43,008 nt of DNA from Actinomycetota bacterium (lineage in GTDB: Bacteria > Actinomycetota > Rubrobacteria > Rubrobacterales > Rubrobacteraceae): positions 1-43,008 of the forward strand of contig CADDYV010000029.1 in assembly GCA_902810695.1 (NCBI GenBank), read 5' to 3'. The position numbers and the translations under genes were made by a program. Under the pieces are notes generated by a model. That model was given only the letters and a program-made list of their open reading frames with translations. It made no database searches and was not told the origin of the DNA. Each line of letters starts with the position of its first letter. Within the stretch, counting starts at the first letter, position 1. Below, one piece after another: positions 23,652 to 33,034 of this stretch.

Positions 23652-24653
23652 CTACTCCCGACTATCCTCGTGGGGTTTCTTTCGGCCTCCGGTATCCTTC
23701 CTCGTCCCGGTCAGGGATGCACGGCGAGCGAACCACTCGATGGTGTGTTTGATCCCCACCTCGACGGGGACGCGCGGCTCCCAGCCCAACACCTCCCGCG
23801 CCCGGCTTATCTCCGGGCATCTTCGCCTGGGATCGTCTTCCGGCAAGGGCTCGTAGATGATATCGCTTTTGCTGCCGGAGAGCTTGATGATGATCCCGGC
23901 GATCTCACGCACCGCAAGCTCCTGTGGGTTGCCCAGGTTTACGGGATGGCTCTCGCCGCTTTTCATCAGCCGGATCAAACCGCAGGTCAGGTCATCCACA
24001 TACTGAAAACTGCGGGTCTGGGTGCCTTCTCCGTAGATGCTCAGGGGTTTGCCTGCGAGGGCCTGCTGGATGAAGTTGGGGATCACCCTGCCGTCATCGG
24101 GGCGCATCCTGGGTCCATAGGTGTTGAAGATGCGCGCTATTCTGGTGTCTAGTGCGTGGTGGCGGTGGTAGGTCATCGTCAGGGCTTCGGCGTAGCGTTT
24201 GGCCTCGTCGTAGACGCCGCGGACTCCCAGCTGGTTGACGTTTCCCCGGTAGTCCTCCGGCTGGGGATGGACCAGCGGATCCCCATAGACCTCGCTGGTA
24301 GAGGCGAGCAAAAAGCGCGCTCCTGCCGCCTGGGCGAGCACCAGGGCGTTTTTTGTTCCCAACGAGCCCGCTTCGAGGATCTCCAGCGGCAAGCGGCTGA
24401 AGTCGGCTGGTGAGGCGGGGGAGGCGAGGTGGTAGACCTCATCCATCTTCTCAGAGAGGTTTATGGGCCGGATCGCATCCTGCTCGATGAACTCGAAGTC
24501 TCTATCGAGCAGGTGGGCGACGTTTTCGGGCGAGCCGGTGATGAGGTTGTCCAGGCAAAAGACCCGGTAGCCCTCGGAGACAAGCCTCTCGCACAGGTGG
24601 CTCCCGATGAATCCGGCCCCCCCGGTAACCAGCGCCCGGGGCTTCCTACTCAC
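23652..24653 (-). CDS. UDP-glucuronate decarboxylase (UDP-xylose synthase)
   Basis: 333 residues, short-chain dehydrogenase/epimerase fold. It has [35 protein letters not shown] (the SPASP signature of UXS enzymes), [15 protein letters not shown] and catalytic YDEAKRYAE. The [13 protein letters not shown] and RSFQYVDDL blocks follow. It converts UDP-glucuronate to UDP-xylose (NAD+-dependent decarboxylation) in the cytoplasm. The GTG start at 24653 overlaps the UDP-glucose dehydrogenase stop by eight bases, so the two enzymes form a two-step UDP-glucose to UDP-xylose module. It converges on the amidase with 31 bases between. Confidence 0.9.
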   Translation of the reverse strand: MSRKPRALVTGGAGFIGSHLCERLVSEGYRVFCLDNLITGSPENVAHLLDRDFEFIEQDAIRPINLSEKMDEVYHLASPASPADFSRLPLEILEAGSLGTKNALVLAQAAGARFLLASTSEVYGDPLVHPQPEDYRGNVNQLGVRGVYDEAKRYAEALTMTYHRHHALDTRIARIFNTYGPRMRPDDGRVIPNFIQQALAGKPLSIYGEGTQTRSFQYVDDLTCGLIRLMKSGESHPVNLGNPQELAVREIAGIIIKLSGSKSDIIYEPLPEDDPRRRCPEISRAREVLGWEPRVPVEVGIKHTIEWFARRASLTGTRKDTGGRKKPHEDSRE

Positions 24654-26010
24654 GCCCGAAGCCCCTGTAGAGCATCCCAGAGTCCCTCACCTTCCTGGGA
24701 TCATAGACGTTGCGGCCATCTACCAAAAGCCTTGGCTCTTGCATGAGGGAGCCAGCCCGCTTGAGATCTATCTCCTTAAGCTCTTGCCACTCGGTGATGA
24801 GTACAGCAGCATGCGCCCCCTCTATCGCCTCGTAGGGATCATGGACTATTACCAACTCCGGCACAGCCCTGCCTGCGGCCTTGCCCGCTACAGGGTCATA
24901 TCCCACTACCCGCGCTCCGCAGCCATCCAGCTTGCTGGCTATCTTGAGGCTCGGAGCCTCCCTGAGATCGTCGGTGTTCGGCTTGAAGGAGAGCCCAAGG
25001 AGCGCAACGCGCTTGCCCCGCAAGGTGTGAAGTTCCTGCTGGAGCTTCTCGATGACCCGCTTGTGCTGGCGCTCGTTCACCTCTGCTACCGCCGGGAGCA
25101 TTATGGCCTCGTAGCCGTATTCGGCGGAGATTGCCCTCAAAGCAGCCACATCCTTGGGAAAACAGGAGCCTCCCCAGCCGATACCCGCGTTCAGAAACCG
25201 CGAGCCTATGCGCGCATCCAAGCCTATCCCCTGCGCCACGCTCCTGGCATCCGCCCCGGTAAGCTCGCAGATGTTTGCGATCTCGTTTATGAAGCTGATC
25301 TTGGTCGCAAGAAAAGCGTTTGAGGCGTACTTGATCATCTCCGCACTCGCAAGATCAGTAACGAGCAGCGGAACGGCGTTTTTGGGTCTGGGATCAAGCT
25401 CTGTAGCAAAGCTCTGCTCCACCACGGGCCGGTAGAGCTCGCGCATCACCTCGATAGCCTGGCGGGAGTCTGCTCCGATCACGATGCGGTCTGGATAGAG
25501 CGAGTCATAGAGGGCGCTGCCCTCTCTAAGGAACTCGGGATTGGAGACTACCTGGAAGTTTGCCTCTCCCCCACCGGATTCCTCTGTGCCCTCCTGGATC
25601 AGCATAGAGATATAATCTCCCGACCCCACCGGCACCGTGCTCTTGTTGACCACCACCAGCGGGCGATCGCGCCCCGACAGCGTCCGCCCTATCCCGCGCG
25701 CCACCTCTGAGATGTCCGAGAGGTCCACCGATCCATCCTCTGCCATCGGCGTACCCACCGCCACGAACAGCACCTCGGCTGCCTGCACCACCGGATCGAG
25801 GTCCACGGTGAAGTTGAGCCTCTTGGAACATTTAGCCAGAACCTCGCCCAACCCCGGCTCGAAGATCGGTAGCTCTCCCCGCTTCAGAGCGGCTATTCTC
25901 TGTGCGTCTTTATCCATCAGGGTAACCCGGTTGCCGAGGTACGCCAGAGACGCTCCGGTCGCCAGCCCGACGTAACCGGCCCCGACCACCCCGATCTCAA
26001 ACTCTTTCAA
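24646..26010 (-). CDS. ugd: UDP-glucose 6-dehydrogenase
   Basis: 454 residues. The NAD-binding start is [20 protein letters not shown]. The catalytic cysteine is in [32 protein letters not shown] marks the C-terminal UDP-binding domain. It oxidises UDP-glucose to UDP-glucuronate with 2 NAD+. The start is TTG at 26010 with AAAGGAGGG upstream. It feeds the downstream decarboxylase and possibly glucuronosyl transfer. A ~185-base gap separates it from the divergent ABC transporter operon. Confidence 0.95.
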   Translation of the reverse strand: MKEFEIGVVGAGYVGLATGASLAYLGNRVTLMDKDAQRIAALKRGELPIFEPGLGEVLAKCSKRLNFTVDLDPVVQAAEVLFVAVGTPMAEDGSVDLSDISEVARGIGRTLSGRDRPLVVVNKSTVPVGSGDYISMLIQEGTEESGGGEANFQVVSNPEFLREGSALYDSLYPDRIVIGADSRQAIEVMRELYRPVVEQSFATELDPRPKNAVPLLVTDLASAEMIKYASNAFLATKISFINEIANICELTGADARSVAQGIGLDARIGSRFLNAGIGWGGSCFPKDVAALRAISAEYGYEAIMLPAVAEVNERQHKRVIEKLQQELHTLRGKRVALLGLSFKPNTDDLREAPSLKIASKLDGCGARVVGYDPVAGKAAGRAVPELVIVHDPYEAIEGAHAAVLITEWQELKEIDLKRAGSLMQEPRLLVDGRNVYDPRKVRDSGMLYRGFGRE

Positions 26011-26196
26011 AAAGCCCTCCTTTCGAAGCCGGAGTGCCTACCCCCAGATCACCTACATATTGGGCTTTTGTGGCCAGATTCACCAATCCAGGAGTATACA
26101 AATCCGCCGCTTGGTCGGTTAAGCAAGGTTAAGGTAAACTAGCCGGGTCCGAAGAGAAGTGTAGAAGGCTCGGATAATAATAAGGAGAACTTGCTG

Positions 26197-27042
26197 TTGG
26201 CTGCTGGTGCCACCACAAAACAACAAGGGCTTTTCAGGGCCACCTTCGACGCTCTGGCGACGATCTACGACCGGCGGTGGCTGATCGGCTACTTCGTGCA
26301 CCGCCAGGTGGCAAAGGATTACCGGAGCTCGTTTCTGGGCTTCATCTGGGCTTTTCTGGGACCGCTGTTTCTGGTCGGTATCTACACGCTGGTCTTCTCG
26401 CGGGTACTGCACCTGCGGTTCCACAAAGTGGAGGGAGATCCCACGCTCAACTTCGGTCTCTACCTTTACTGCGGGCTCATACCCTTCTTCGCGTACAACA
26501 ACACGCTAAACTCCGCCACCAACGCCATCCGGGGAAACGTCGTGCTGGTGAAGAAGATGGTTTTCCCGACCGAGCTTCTGCCGCTGACGACGGCCCTCTC
26601 CGGGCTGGTGGAGAGGATGCTGGAGCTGGTGGTGCTCCTGGCGCTCCTCGTGGCGTTCGGACACCCGCCGGGCCGGACGCTCGCCCTGTTACCCGTGATC
26701 ATAGTGATACAGTTGCTGTTCACTCTAGGGCTCAGCTACATATTCTCGGTGATCGGGGCGTATTTGCCCGATGTGCGGGAGACCCTGAGGGCCTTCGTGC
26801 GCGCGACGTTCTTCATAACCCCGATCATCTGGCCCGCGAGCAAGGCCAAGGGAGCCCTTCACTACATCGTTACCCTCAACCCGGTTGCCTATTTCGTCGA
26901 GGCTTATCGGGATTTGATCATCACCGGGGTCGTACCGAACGCCGTACATAGCCTGGGGATGGCGATCTTCTCCGTGTTGCTGTTCGTCTTCGGGCTCATG
27001 CTGTTCGTCCGCGTCAAGCACCGCTTCGCCGACCTGATATGA
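26197..27042 (+). CDS. ABC-2 type polysaccharide export permease (Wzm-like)
   Basis: 281 residues, integral membrane. It has the amphipathic DRRWLIGYFVHRQVAKDYR entry segment, followed by about six hydrophobic helices (LGFIWAFLGPLFLVGIYTLV, ELVVLLALLVAF, VIIVIQLLFTLGLSYIF, SLGMAIFSVLLFVFGLMLF). The NPVAYFVEAYRDLII segment near the C-terminus is typical of O-antigen and teichoic-acid exporters. TTG 26197 has AAGGAG nine bases upstream. TTG 26191 is only three bases from it and less likely. The stop overlaps the ATPase start by four bases. With the ATPase it would flip the lipid-linked glycan across the membrane. Confidence 0.9.
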   Translation: MAAGATTKQQGLFRATFDALATIYDRRWLIGYFVHRQVAKDYRSSFLGFIWAFLGPLFLVGIYTLVFSRVLHLRFHKVEGDPTLNFGLYLYCGLIPFFAYNNTLNSATNAIRGNVVLVKKMVFPTELLPLTTALSGLVERMLELVVLLALLVAFGHPPGRTLALLPVIIVIQLLFTLGLSYIFSVIGAYLPDVRETLRAFVRATFFITPIIWPASKAKGALHYIVTLNPVAYFVEAYRDLIITGVVPNAVHSLGMAIFSVLLFVFGLMLFVRVKHRFADLI

Positions 27043-28370
27043 GACCAGCCGTACGACTCAGGAATATCTCCAAGAGCTTCAAGATCTACCCCCGCCAGCG
27101 GGAGCGCATGATCGAAGCCTTCACCCTGGGCAAGATCAGCCACAGCCGCGACTTCTGGGCCCTGCGCGACATAAACCTGGACGTGCAGCAGGGGACGACG
27201 CTGGGTATCCTGGGACGCAACGGGGCGGGCAAGAGCACCCTGCTGGAGATAGTCGCGGGCATCCTGCAACCGACCACGGGCACCGTCGAGGTCAACGGCC
27301 AGCTCGTTCTGCTCCAGATCGGGGCGGGGATCAACCCCGAGTTCACCGGGCGCGAGAACGTGATGATGAACGGCCTGATCCTGGGCATAGAGCGCAAGAA
27401 GATGCTGGAACGTTTCGACGAGATCGAGGAGTTCGCGGATATCGGGGAGTTTATGGACCAGCCGGTCAAGACCTACTCCACCGGCATGAAGGCCCGCCTG
27501 GGCTTCGCCGTGGCGGTCAACGTCGAGCCGGACATCCTGATCGTAGACGAAAGCCTCTCCGTGGGTGATGCGCTCTTCAAGGCCATGTGCCTGCAGAAGA
27601 TGCGGGAGCTGCGCGACCGCGGGACGACCATCCTGTTCGTCTCCCACAGCACGGGACTGGTCAAGGACTTCTGCTCCGAGGCTATTCTGCTGCACGAAGG
27701 CAGGATGGTAGCCCAGGGCGATGTCGCCGAGACCGCAGACCACTACCAGGCGCTTCTCGCCAACGCCCAGGCCAAACGAGGCCGCAACCTCCTGGGATCC
27801 GACGGCAAGCCGGTTGACTACCAGATGGATAACGAGGAAGGGGAATCGTTCGCGGAGCCGGAGTTCAAGGAGAACCCGGACCTCGAACGCCGCGCCAGGC
27901 GTCTCCGACACGGCACGGGCGAGGCCCGCATCTCGAACGTGGAGATACTGGATGAAGAGGAGTCGCCGATCAAGGAAGTCAGCCCCGACTCGACCATCAC
28001 CATCCGGGCGCACCTGGAGTACAGGGAGAGCGTGGAGAACAGCGTCCTCGGCATCACCCTGCGCAACAAGGCGGGGCTGGATGTCTTTTCCACGAACACG
28101 AACCTGGAGAAACAGCGGCTCGGCAGGCGCAGGAAGGGCGAGCGGGTGGTGGTGGACTTCACTCTCGGTGTTCCACTGAAGCACGGCCCCTACAGCGTTA
28201 CAGCCTTCGTCTCCTACGCCGCCAACCAGCCGCTCTATATGGACTGGGTGGACGTAGCGGCGGTCTTCGAGATCGCTCGCCCGGAGGGGCGAGGTCCCAT
28301 CCCCGGCCTGTTCCACATCCCCACGGATGTGGAGATCCACAGCCTCGACCGGGAGCGGCCTGGACGCTAG
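27039..28370 (+). CDS. ABC exporter ATPase with Wzt-type C-terminal domain
   Basis: 443 residues. Walker A is GRNGAGKSTLLEI (about 60-72), the signature region is KTYSTGMKARLGFAVA and Walker B is PDILIVDESLSVGDALF. These are hallmarks of polysaccharide-export ATPases (Wzt/TagH group). The C-terminal ~170 residues (from about 275) form an extra beta-rich domain: RISNVEILDEEESPIKEV, SVLGITLRNKAGLDVFSTNT, YSVTAFVS. This matches the Wzt carbohydrate-binding domain, which recognises the finished glycan end. The glycan may therefore have an end modification, such as methylation or sulfation by the cluster enzymes, which is inference. The GTG/ATG-type overlap with the permease shows coupling. Confidence 0.92.
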   Translation: MRPAVRLRNISKSFKIYPRQRERMIEAFTLGKISHSRDFWALRDINLDVQQGTTLGILGRNGAGKSTLLEIVAGILQPTTGTVEVNGQLVLLQIGAGINPEFTGRENVMMNGLILGIERKKMLERFDEIEEFADIGEFMDQPVKTYSTGMKARLGFAVAVNVEPDILIVDESLSVGDALFKAMCLQKMRELRDRGTTILFVSHSTGLVKDFCSEAILLHEGRMVAQGDVAETADHYQALLANAQAKRGRNLLGSDGKPVDYQMDNEEGESFAEPEFKENPDLERRARRLRHGTGEARISNVEILDEEESPIKEVSPDSTITIRAHLEYRESVENSVLGITLRNKAGLDVFSTNTNLEKQRLGRRRKGERVVVDFTLGVPLKHGPYSVTAFVSYAANQPLYMDWVDVAAVFEIARPEGRGPIPGLFHIPTDVEIHSLDRERPGR

Positions 28371-28375
28371 AAGCC

Positions 28376-29389
28376 GTGCCGGGCCGCGTAACCGTCATCA
28401 TCCCCAACTGGAACACCCGGCGGTTCCTCGGAACCTGCCTGAACTCCCTGCGCTGCCAGACGTTCGAAGATTTCGAGACGATCCTGGTGGATAGCGGCTC
28501 GACGGACGGCTCTCTGGAGTTCGTCGCCACAAATTTCCCGGAAGTAAAGACCATAGCCCTGGGTGAGAACCGCGGGTTCTCCGGGGCGGTTAACGCGGGG
28601 ATAAGGGCCTCTGGTTCGGAGCTGGTAGCCCTGCTGAACAGCGACACCGAGCAGGACCCCCGCTGGCTCGCGGCGCTGGTCGGGGCGGCGGATGAATACC
28701 TGGAGGCGGGCTCCTTCGCGAGCAAGCTCGTAACCTTCGACGACCGCCGCGTGCTAGATGGAGCCGGAGACGCCCTGCGGGCGAGTGGTCTTCCCTACCG
28801 GCTCGGGCACGGCGAGCGCGACCGCGGCCAGTACGGGGAGCGCGCCTTCGTCTTCGGAGCGTGTGCGGCGGCGGCTCTCTACCGCCGGGTGATTCTTGAG
28901 GAGATCGGGCTCTTCGACGAGGACTTCTTCGCCTACTGCGAGGATGGGGATTTGAGCTTCCGGGCGCAGCTAGCCGGTTACAGGTGCCTCTACGTGCCGG
29001 ATGCGATCGTCTACCACGTCGGCAGCGCCTCGACCGGCGGAAAGAGGAGCCCGACCGCCACCCGCCTCGGGACGCGCAACAGCATCAGCCTGCTGGTCAA
29101 AGACCTCCCCGCGCCTCTCATCTGGCGGTTTCTTCCTTCTTTCTTGGCGGGCCAGCTCGGACGCCTGCTCGTTACCGCCTCCACGGGCGTTCTGCGGGCT
29201 CACCTGATGGGGCTGGACGAGGCCATCCGTCACCTGCCGCTCATGCTCCAGAAACGGCGCGAGGTGCAGAAGCGCAGACGGATCCCCGTGGCGTATATCC
29301 GGGAGCTTCTCAAAGAGTCCTCCAGGGCGGCGCGGGCGAGCTTCCTCCGGCGGATGAGGGATGATATTCTCGCGAGGTTCGAGCGGTGA
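28376..29389 (+). CDS. GT2 glycosyltransferase
   Basis: 337 residues. It has VTVIIPNWNTRRFLGTCLNS, ILVDSGSTDGSLEFV, ENRGFSGAVNAGIRASGSEL, ALLNSDTEQDPRW (DxD-type) and DEDFFAYCEDGDLSFRAQLA. This set is usual in GT2 rhamnosyl-/hexosyltransferases of polysaccharide loci. The GTG at 28376 lies five bases after the ABC ATPase stop. The C-terminal ~90 residues contain a hydrophobic, helical LIWRFLPSFLAGQLGRLLV that may contact the membrane. It likely acts on the same exported glycan. Confidence 0.87.
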   Translation: MPGRVTVIIPNWNTRRFLGTCLNSLRCQTFEDFETILVDSGSTDGSLEFVATNFPEVKTIALGENRGFSGAVNAGIRASGSELVALLNSDTEQDPRWLAALVGAADEYLEAGSFASKLVTFDDRRVLDGAGDALRASGLPYRLGHGERDRGQYGERAFVFGACAAAALYRRVILEEIGLFDEDFFAYCEDGDLSFRAQLAGYRCLYVPDAIVYHVGSASTGGKRSPTATRLGTRNSISLLVKDLPAPLIWRFLPSFLAGQLGRLLVTASTGVLRAHLMGLDEAIRHLPLMLQKRREVQKRRRIPVAYIRELLKESSRAARASFLRRMRDDILARFER

Positions 29390-30237
29390 AGTTCTCCGTG
29401 GTCATCGTCAACTACGACTCCTGGCCGCACACCTTGCGGTGCCTGAAGTCTCTGTATGAGACCGGCTACAGAGACTTCGAAGCGGTAGTCGTGGACAACG
29501 ACCGGCGTCCCGTGCCAGAGATACCATACCGCGCGCGTCTGATCCGGAACCCGCAGAACGCCGGGTTCGCGCGGGCGTGCAACCAGGGCATCCACGTCTC
29601 GGGCGGCGAGTACGTCGTCCTCGTAAACCCGGATGCTCTGGTAGAGAGAGATTTCTTCGAACGCCTGGAAGAATTTTTTGCGGAGAACCCCGGAGCCGGC
29701 ATCGTCGGGCCGAAGATAGTAGAGGCCTCGGGCAACCTCCAGCTCTCGGCCAGGAAGGAGATCAGCCTCGCCTCCGGCCTTGTGGGGAGAACTTCGCTCC
29801 TGACCCGGATTTTTCCCAGGAGCGCCGTGGTAAAGAGGTTCTTTCCGGCGGCGAGCGAACTTGGCGGCTCTGTGAACGTGGACTGGGTATCGGGGGCGTG
29901 CATGGCGATCCGGCGCAGGACGCTCCAAGAGATCGGGGGCATGGACGAGCGCTTTTTCATGTACTTCGAGGACGCCGATCTGTGCCGCCGCGCGCGGGAG
30001 GCGAGCTGGACGGTCTGCTACCTGCCTGGCGTAGAGGTCGTCCACCACACCGGAGCGAGCAGCCGCAGCAAACCCCGCGCCATCCTCCGGCTGCACAAAA
30101 GCGCCTTCCTCTACCACCGCAAGTACGGGCCACGCGGCCCGCTGAACCTGTACTCCGCGCTGGTTCTGCTCGGGCTGGCGGCCAGAGCTTCCGTCAGGCT
30201 CGCCGTCTCGCGGCTCCCTGATAGAGAAGCGGGCTAG
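29386..30237 (+). CDS. GT2 glycosyltransferase
   Basis: 283 residues. It has FSVVIVNYDSWPHTLRCLKS, AVVVDNDRR, NAGFARACNQGI, VVLVNPDALVERDFF (DxD-like NPDA) and GMDERFFMYFEDADLCRRA. The GTG at 29386 overlaps the previous stop by four bases (GTGA), so it is the last gene of the exporter operon 26197-30237. The VIVNYDSW start and FEDADLCRR block fit the rhamnosyltransferase-like branch of GT2, consistent with nearby dTDP-rhamnose genes. The donor is not proven. Confidence 0.87.
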   Translation: MKFSVVIVNYDSWPHTLRCLKSLYETGYRDFEAVVVDNDRRPVPEIPYRARLIRNPQNAGFARACNQGIHVSGGEYVVLVNPDALVERDFFERLEEFFAENPGAGIVGPKIVEASGNLQLSARKEISLASGLVGRTSLLTRIFPRSAVVKRFFPAASELGGSVNVDWVSGACMAIRRRTLQEIGGMDERFFMYFEDADLCRRAREASWTVCYLPGVEVVHHTGASSRSKPRAILRLHKSAFLYHRKYGPRGPLNLYSALVLLGLAARASVRLAVSRLPDREAG

Positions 30238-30277
30238 AGCAGCCGCCTCAACTCATAAAATTTCCTCTACAGCGTTT

Positions 30278-30385
30278 CTCAATAGCGATTGAGCTGGCGT
30301 TTTCTCTGGAAGCTTTTAGCATTCAGCTTTTGCTCTTGCTAATGGCGCGATTTACAAAAGCACCAACTCCTGTTTTGCAAATCGC
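30278..30385. terminator. Cluster of hairpins between convergent operons
   Basis: The AT-richer gap 30238-30386 holds three inverted repeats: CTCAAT/ATTGAG (30278-30283, 30288-30293), TTAGCA/TGCTAA (30316-30321, 30337-30342) and a 12-of-14 stem (30347-30360 with 30372-30385) ending next to the rmlC stop. None has a textbook long T-run, but the position between convergent stops suits bidirectional termination. Confidence 0.5.
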
Positions 30386-30386
30386 T

Positions 30387-30938
30387 TTAGTAGGCGGGAA
30401 GTTTCTCCGGGGAGACCTCTACTAGCCTGGGGGCGTTTCTGTCCTTCTCGGAGAGAGTAGGCGCTTCGATGGGCCACTCTATCCCGATATCGGGGTCGTT
30501 CCAGAGGACGGAGCCGTCGGCTCGGGCGTTGTAGGGGGCGGTGCACTTGTAGGCGAAGAGCGCGGTTTCGCTGGTTACGAGAAAGCCGTGGGCGAAGCCC
30601 TCCGGGATCCAGAACTGCCGCTTGTTCTCCGAGGAGAGCAGGACAGACTCCCACCGCCCGAAGGTCGGAGAGCCCTGGCGGATGTCCACCGCCACGTCGA
30701 AGACCTCGCCCGAGAGCACGTAGACGAGCTTGCCCTGCTGGTCGGGGTTCTGGAAGTGCAGGCCCCGCAGGACGCCCCGGCGCGAGAAGGAGAGGTTATC
30801 CTGTACGAAGCGCCCCGGAAGCCCGACCTCCTCGTAGCGCCTCTGGTTCCAGGTCTCCATAAAAAAGCCCCGCTCGTCGCCGAAAACCTTCGGCTCCAGG
30901 ACGAGCACACCGGGAAGGCTGGTCTCGATGACGTTCAC
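30387..30938 (-). CDS. rfbC: dTDP-4-dehydrorhamnose 3,5-epimerase
   Basis: 183 residues, cupin-type RmlC. It has [20 protein letters not shown] with the catalytic His region, [37 protein letters not shown] and [13 protein letters not shown]. It epimerises dTDP-4-keto-6-deoxy-glucose at C3 and C5. The GTG at 30938 overlaps the rmlA stop by four bases. It forms a two-gene minus-strand unit with rmlA, transcribed away from thrC. Confidence 0.95.
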   Translation of the reverse strand: MNVIETSLPGVLVLEPKVFGDERGFFMETWNQRRYEEVGLPGRFVQDNLSFSRRGVLRGLHFQNPDQQGKLVYVLSGEVFDVAVDIRQGSPTFGRWESVLLSSENKRQFWIPEGFAHGFLVTSETALFAYKCTAPYNARADGSVLWNDPDIGIEWPIEAPTLSEKDRNAPRLVEVSPEKLPAY

Positions 30939-31816
30939 AGGCCTACCTCTGCAGCCTCGATCATCTCCAGCAGGTAGCGGCCGTAGTTGTTCTTCTTCAG
31001 GGGCTCAGCGAGACGCGCCACCTCTTCCGCGCTGATGTAGCCCATCCGGTAGGCCACCTCTTCGGGACAGCCGATCTTGAGCCCCTGCCGCTGCTCGATG
31101 GTCTCGATGAAGTTGGTCGCCTGCTGCAGGGTCTCGTGCGTACCCGTATCCAGCCACGCCATCCCCCGGCCCATCAGCTCCACCCGGAGTTGCTCGCGCT
31201 TTAGGTACTCCATATTCACGTCGGTTATCTCCAACTCCCCGCGCGCCGAGGGCTTGAGGTTTGCGGCTATGTCCAGGACTTGGTTGTCGTAGAAGTAGAG
31301 CCCGGTCACAGCGTAGTGGGACTTTGGTTTCTTGGGCTTCTCCTCGATGCTTACGGCCTTGCCGCCTTTTTCGAACTCGATCACGCCGTACCGCTCCGGG
31401 TCGCGCACGTAGTATCCGAATACCGTCGCCCCTTCTTCCTGGGTAGCGGCCTTTCGCAAGCTCTGTCCGAAGCCCTGCCCGTAGAAGATGTTGTCCCCCA
31501 GAACCAGCGCCACCGAGCCCGTTCCGACGAAATCTCGCCCGATAACAAACGCCTGCGCCAACCCTTCCGGGCGCGGCTGCTCGGCGTAGCCCAGCGATAT
31601 CCCCCACTGGGAGCCGTCGCCGAGAAGCTGCCTGAAGCGCGGGAGATCCTGGGGTGTGGAGATGAGGAGGATCTCGCGGATACCGGCGAGCATCAGTGTC
31701 GAGAGAGGGTAGTAGACGAGCGGCTTGTCGTAGACGGGCAGAAGCTGCTTGCTGACCACGTGGGTCAGCGGATAGAGCCGCGTTCCCGAGCCACCCGCGA
31801 GGATTATGCCTTTCAT
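30935..31816 (-). CDS. rfbA: Glucose-1-phosphate thymidylyltransferase
   Basis: 293 residues. It has the nucleotidyltransferase loop [40 protein letters not shown], the GLAQAF segment, [13 protein letters not shown] and [15 protein letters not shown]. It makes dTDP-glucose from dTTP and glucose-1-phosphate, the first committed step to dTDP-rhamnose. ATG 31816 has GGAG eight bases upstream and begins exactly at MKGIILAGG. The alternative start at 31837 adds seven residues without support. rmlB would be expected elsewhere in the genome. Confidence 0.95.
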   Translation of the reverse strand: MKGIILAGGSGTRLYPLTHVVSKQLLPVYDKPLVYYPLSTLMLAGIREILLISTPQDLPRFRQLLGDGSQWGISLGYAEQPRPEGLAQAFVIGRDFVGTGSVALVLGDNIFYGQGFGQSLRKAATQEEGATVFGYYVRDPERYGVIEFEKGGKAVSIEEKPKKPKSHYAVTGLYFYDNQVLDIAANLKPSARGELEITDVNMEYLKREQLRVELMGRGMAWLDTGTHETLQQATNFIETIEQRQGLKIGCPEEVAYRMGYISAEEVARLAEPLKKNNYGRYLLEMIEAAEVGL

Positions 31817-31960
31817 CTTGCTATCTCCATGCGTCAAATGCTAGCGTATCACCCGTTTTTCCGCATGGTAGCGTAACGCGGTTGCCTTGAAACGGGTATC
31901 CCGAGCGTGATACTTTTGCCCGGCACGTTCTCCTTCGAGAAAGGCGCGAGTCGTTTTCAG

Positions 31961-33034
31961 ATGATCGAAGCACAGGCCGCCAGACAGGGCGTGATCAAGA
32001 GGTACCGCGAGCGGCTGCCGGAGATACCGGAGGCGGCGATCGTCTCCATAGGCGAGGGCGGCACGCCCCTGATCGAAGCTCCCCGCATCTCCGAACGCGC
32101 CGGAGCGAGCGTCTACCTCAAGTTCGAGGGGCTGAACCCGACGGCCTCGTTCAAGGACCGGGGGATGACGGTGGCGATGAGCCGGGCCGTCGCCGACGGC
32201 AACCTGGCGTGCATCTGCGCCTCGACGGGCAACACGGCGGCCTCGGCTGCGGCGTACGCGGCGCGGGCGGGGATAGAGTGCTTCGTCATCGTTCCGGCGG
32301 GTAAAATCGCCTCCGGCAAGTCCGTCCAGATCCTGGCCCACGGCGCGAAGATCGTCCAGATCGAAGGCAACTTCGACGCCGCCTTGAAGCTCTGCCGCCG
32401 CATCGCGGAGGAGAGGGACGACGTGGCGCTCGTGAACTCGGTGAACCCGGACCGCATCGAGGGCCAGAAGACCGCCGCCTTCGAGGTCTGCGAAGCCATG
32501 GACCAGCCGCCGGATGTTCTGGCGCTCCCGGTGGGCAACGCCGGGAACATCACCGCCTACTGGAAGGGTTTTAAAGAGTGGCGCAAATCGGGACTCGCGG
32601 ATAGAGCCCCGCGGATGTTCGGCTTCCAGGCAGAGGGAGCCTCGCCGCTCGTCGCCGGGCACGACTTCGATAACCCCGAAACCGTGGCGAGCGCCATCCG
32701 CATCGGCTCCCCGGCGAGCAAGGAGGACGCGCTCACAGCGGTGCGCGAGTCGGGCGGCCTAATAGAGAGCGTTACCGACGAGGAGATCCTCGACGCCCAG
32801 GCGCTCCTGGCCCGCGAGGAAGGGGTTTTCTGCGAGCCGGCCTCCGCCGCCGGGGTCGCCGGTCTTCTGAAGCTCGCCCGTGAGGGCCACGGACAGGAGG
32901 GGATCGCGGTATGCGTCCTCACCGGGCACGGGCTGAAGGACCCGCAGGCGGTTGTGGAGAGATCACACCTGCCGGAGCCCGTTCCGGCCACGTTCGAGGC
33001 GGTAGGTAGGTACATAGAGCGGGTGCTCTCGTGA
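31961..33034 (+). CDS. thrC: Threonine synthase
   Basis: 357 residues, PLP-dependent beta/alpha-family enzyme. It converts O-phospho-L-homoserine to L-threonine. It has GVIKRYRERLPE, SIGEGGTPLIEAPRI, the PLP-lysine motif NPTASFKDRGMT (Lys about 65), ASTGNTAASAAAYAARAG, LPVGNAGNITAYWKGF and CVLTGHGLKDP. ATG 31961 fits the usual short N-terminus and lies downstream of a possible promoter (TTGAAA 31887-31892, TACTTT 31911-31916). A GTG at 31907 would add 18 residues. The gene overlaps thrB by four bases. Homoserine dehydrogenase is not in the window. Confidence 0.95.
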   Translation: MIEAQAARQGVIKRYRERLPEIPEAAIVSIGEGGTPLIEAPRISERAGASVYLKFEGLNPTASFKDRGMTVAMSRAVADGNLACICASTGNTAASAAAYAARAGIECFVIVPAGKIASGKSVQILAHGAKIVQIEGNFDAALKLCRRIAEERDDVALVNSVNPDRIEGQKTAAFEVCEAMDQPPDVLALPVGNAGNITAYWKGFKEWRKSGLADRAPRMFGFQAEGASPLVAGHDFDNPETVASAIRIGSPASKEDALTAVRESGGLIESVTDEEILDAQALLAREEGVFCEPASAAGVAGLLKLAREGHGQEGIAVCVLTGHGLKDPQAVVERSHLPEPVPATFEAVGRYIERVLS

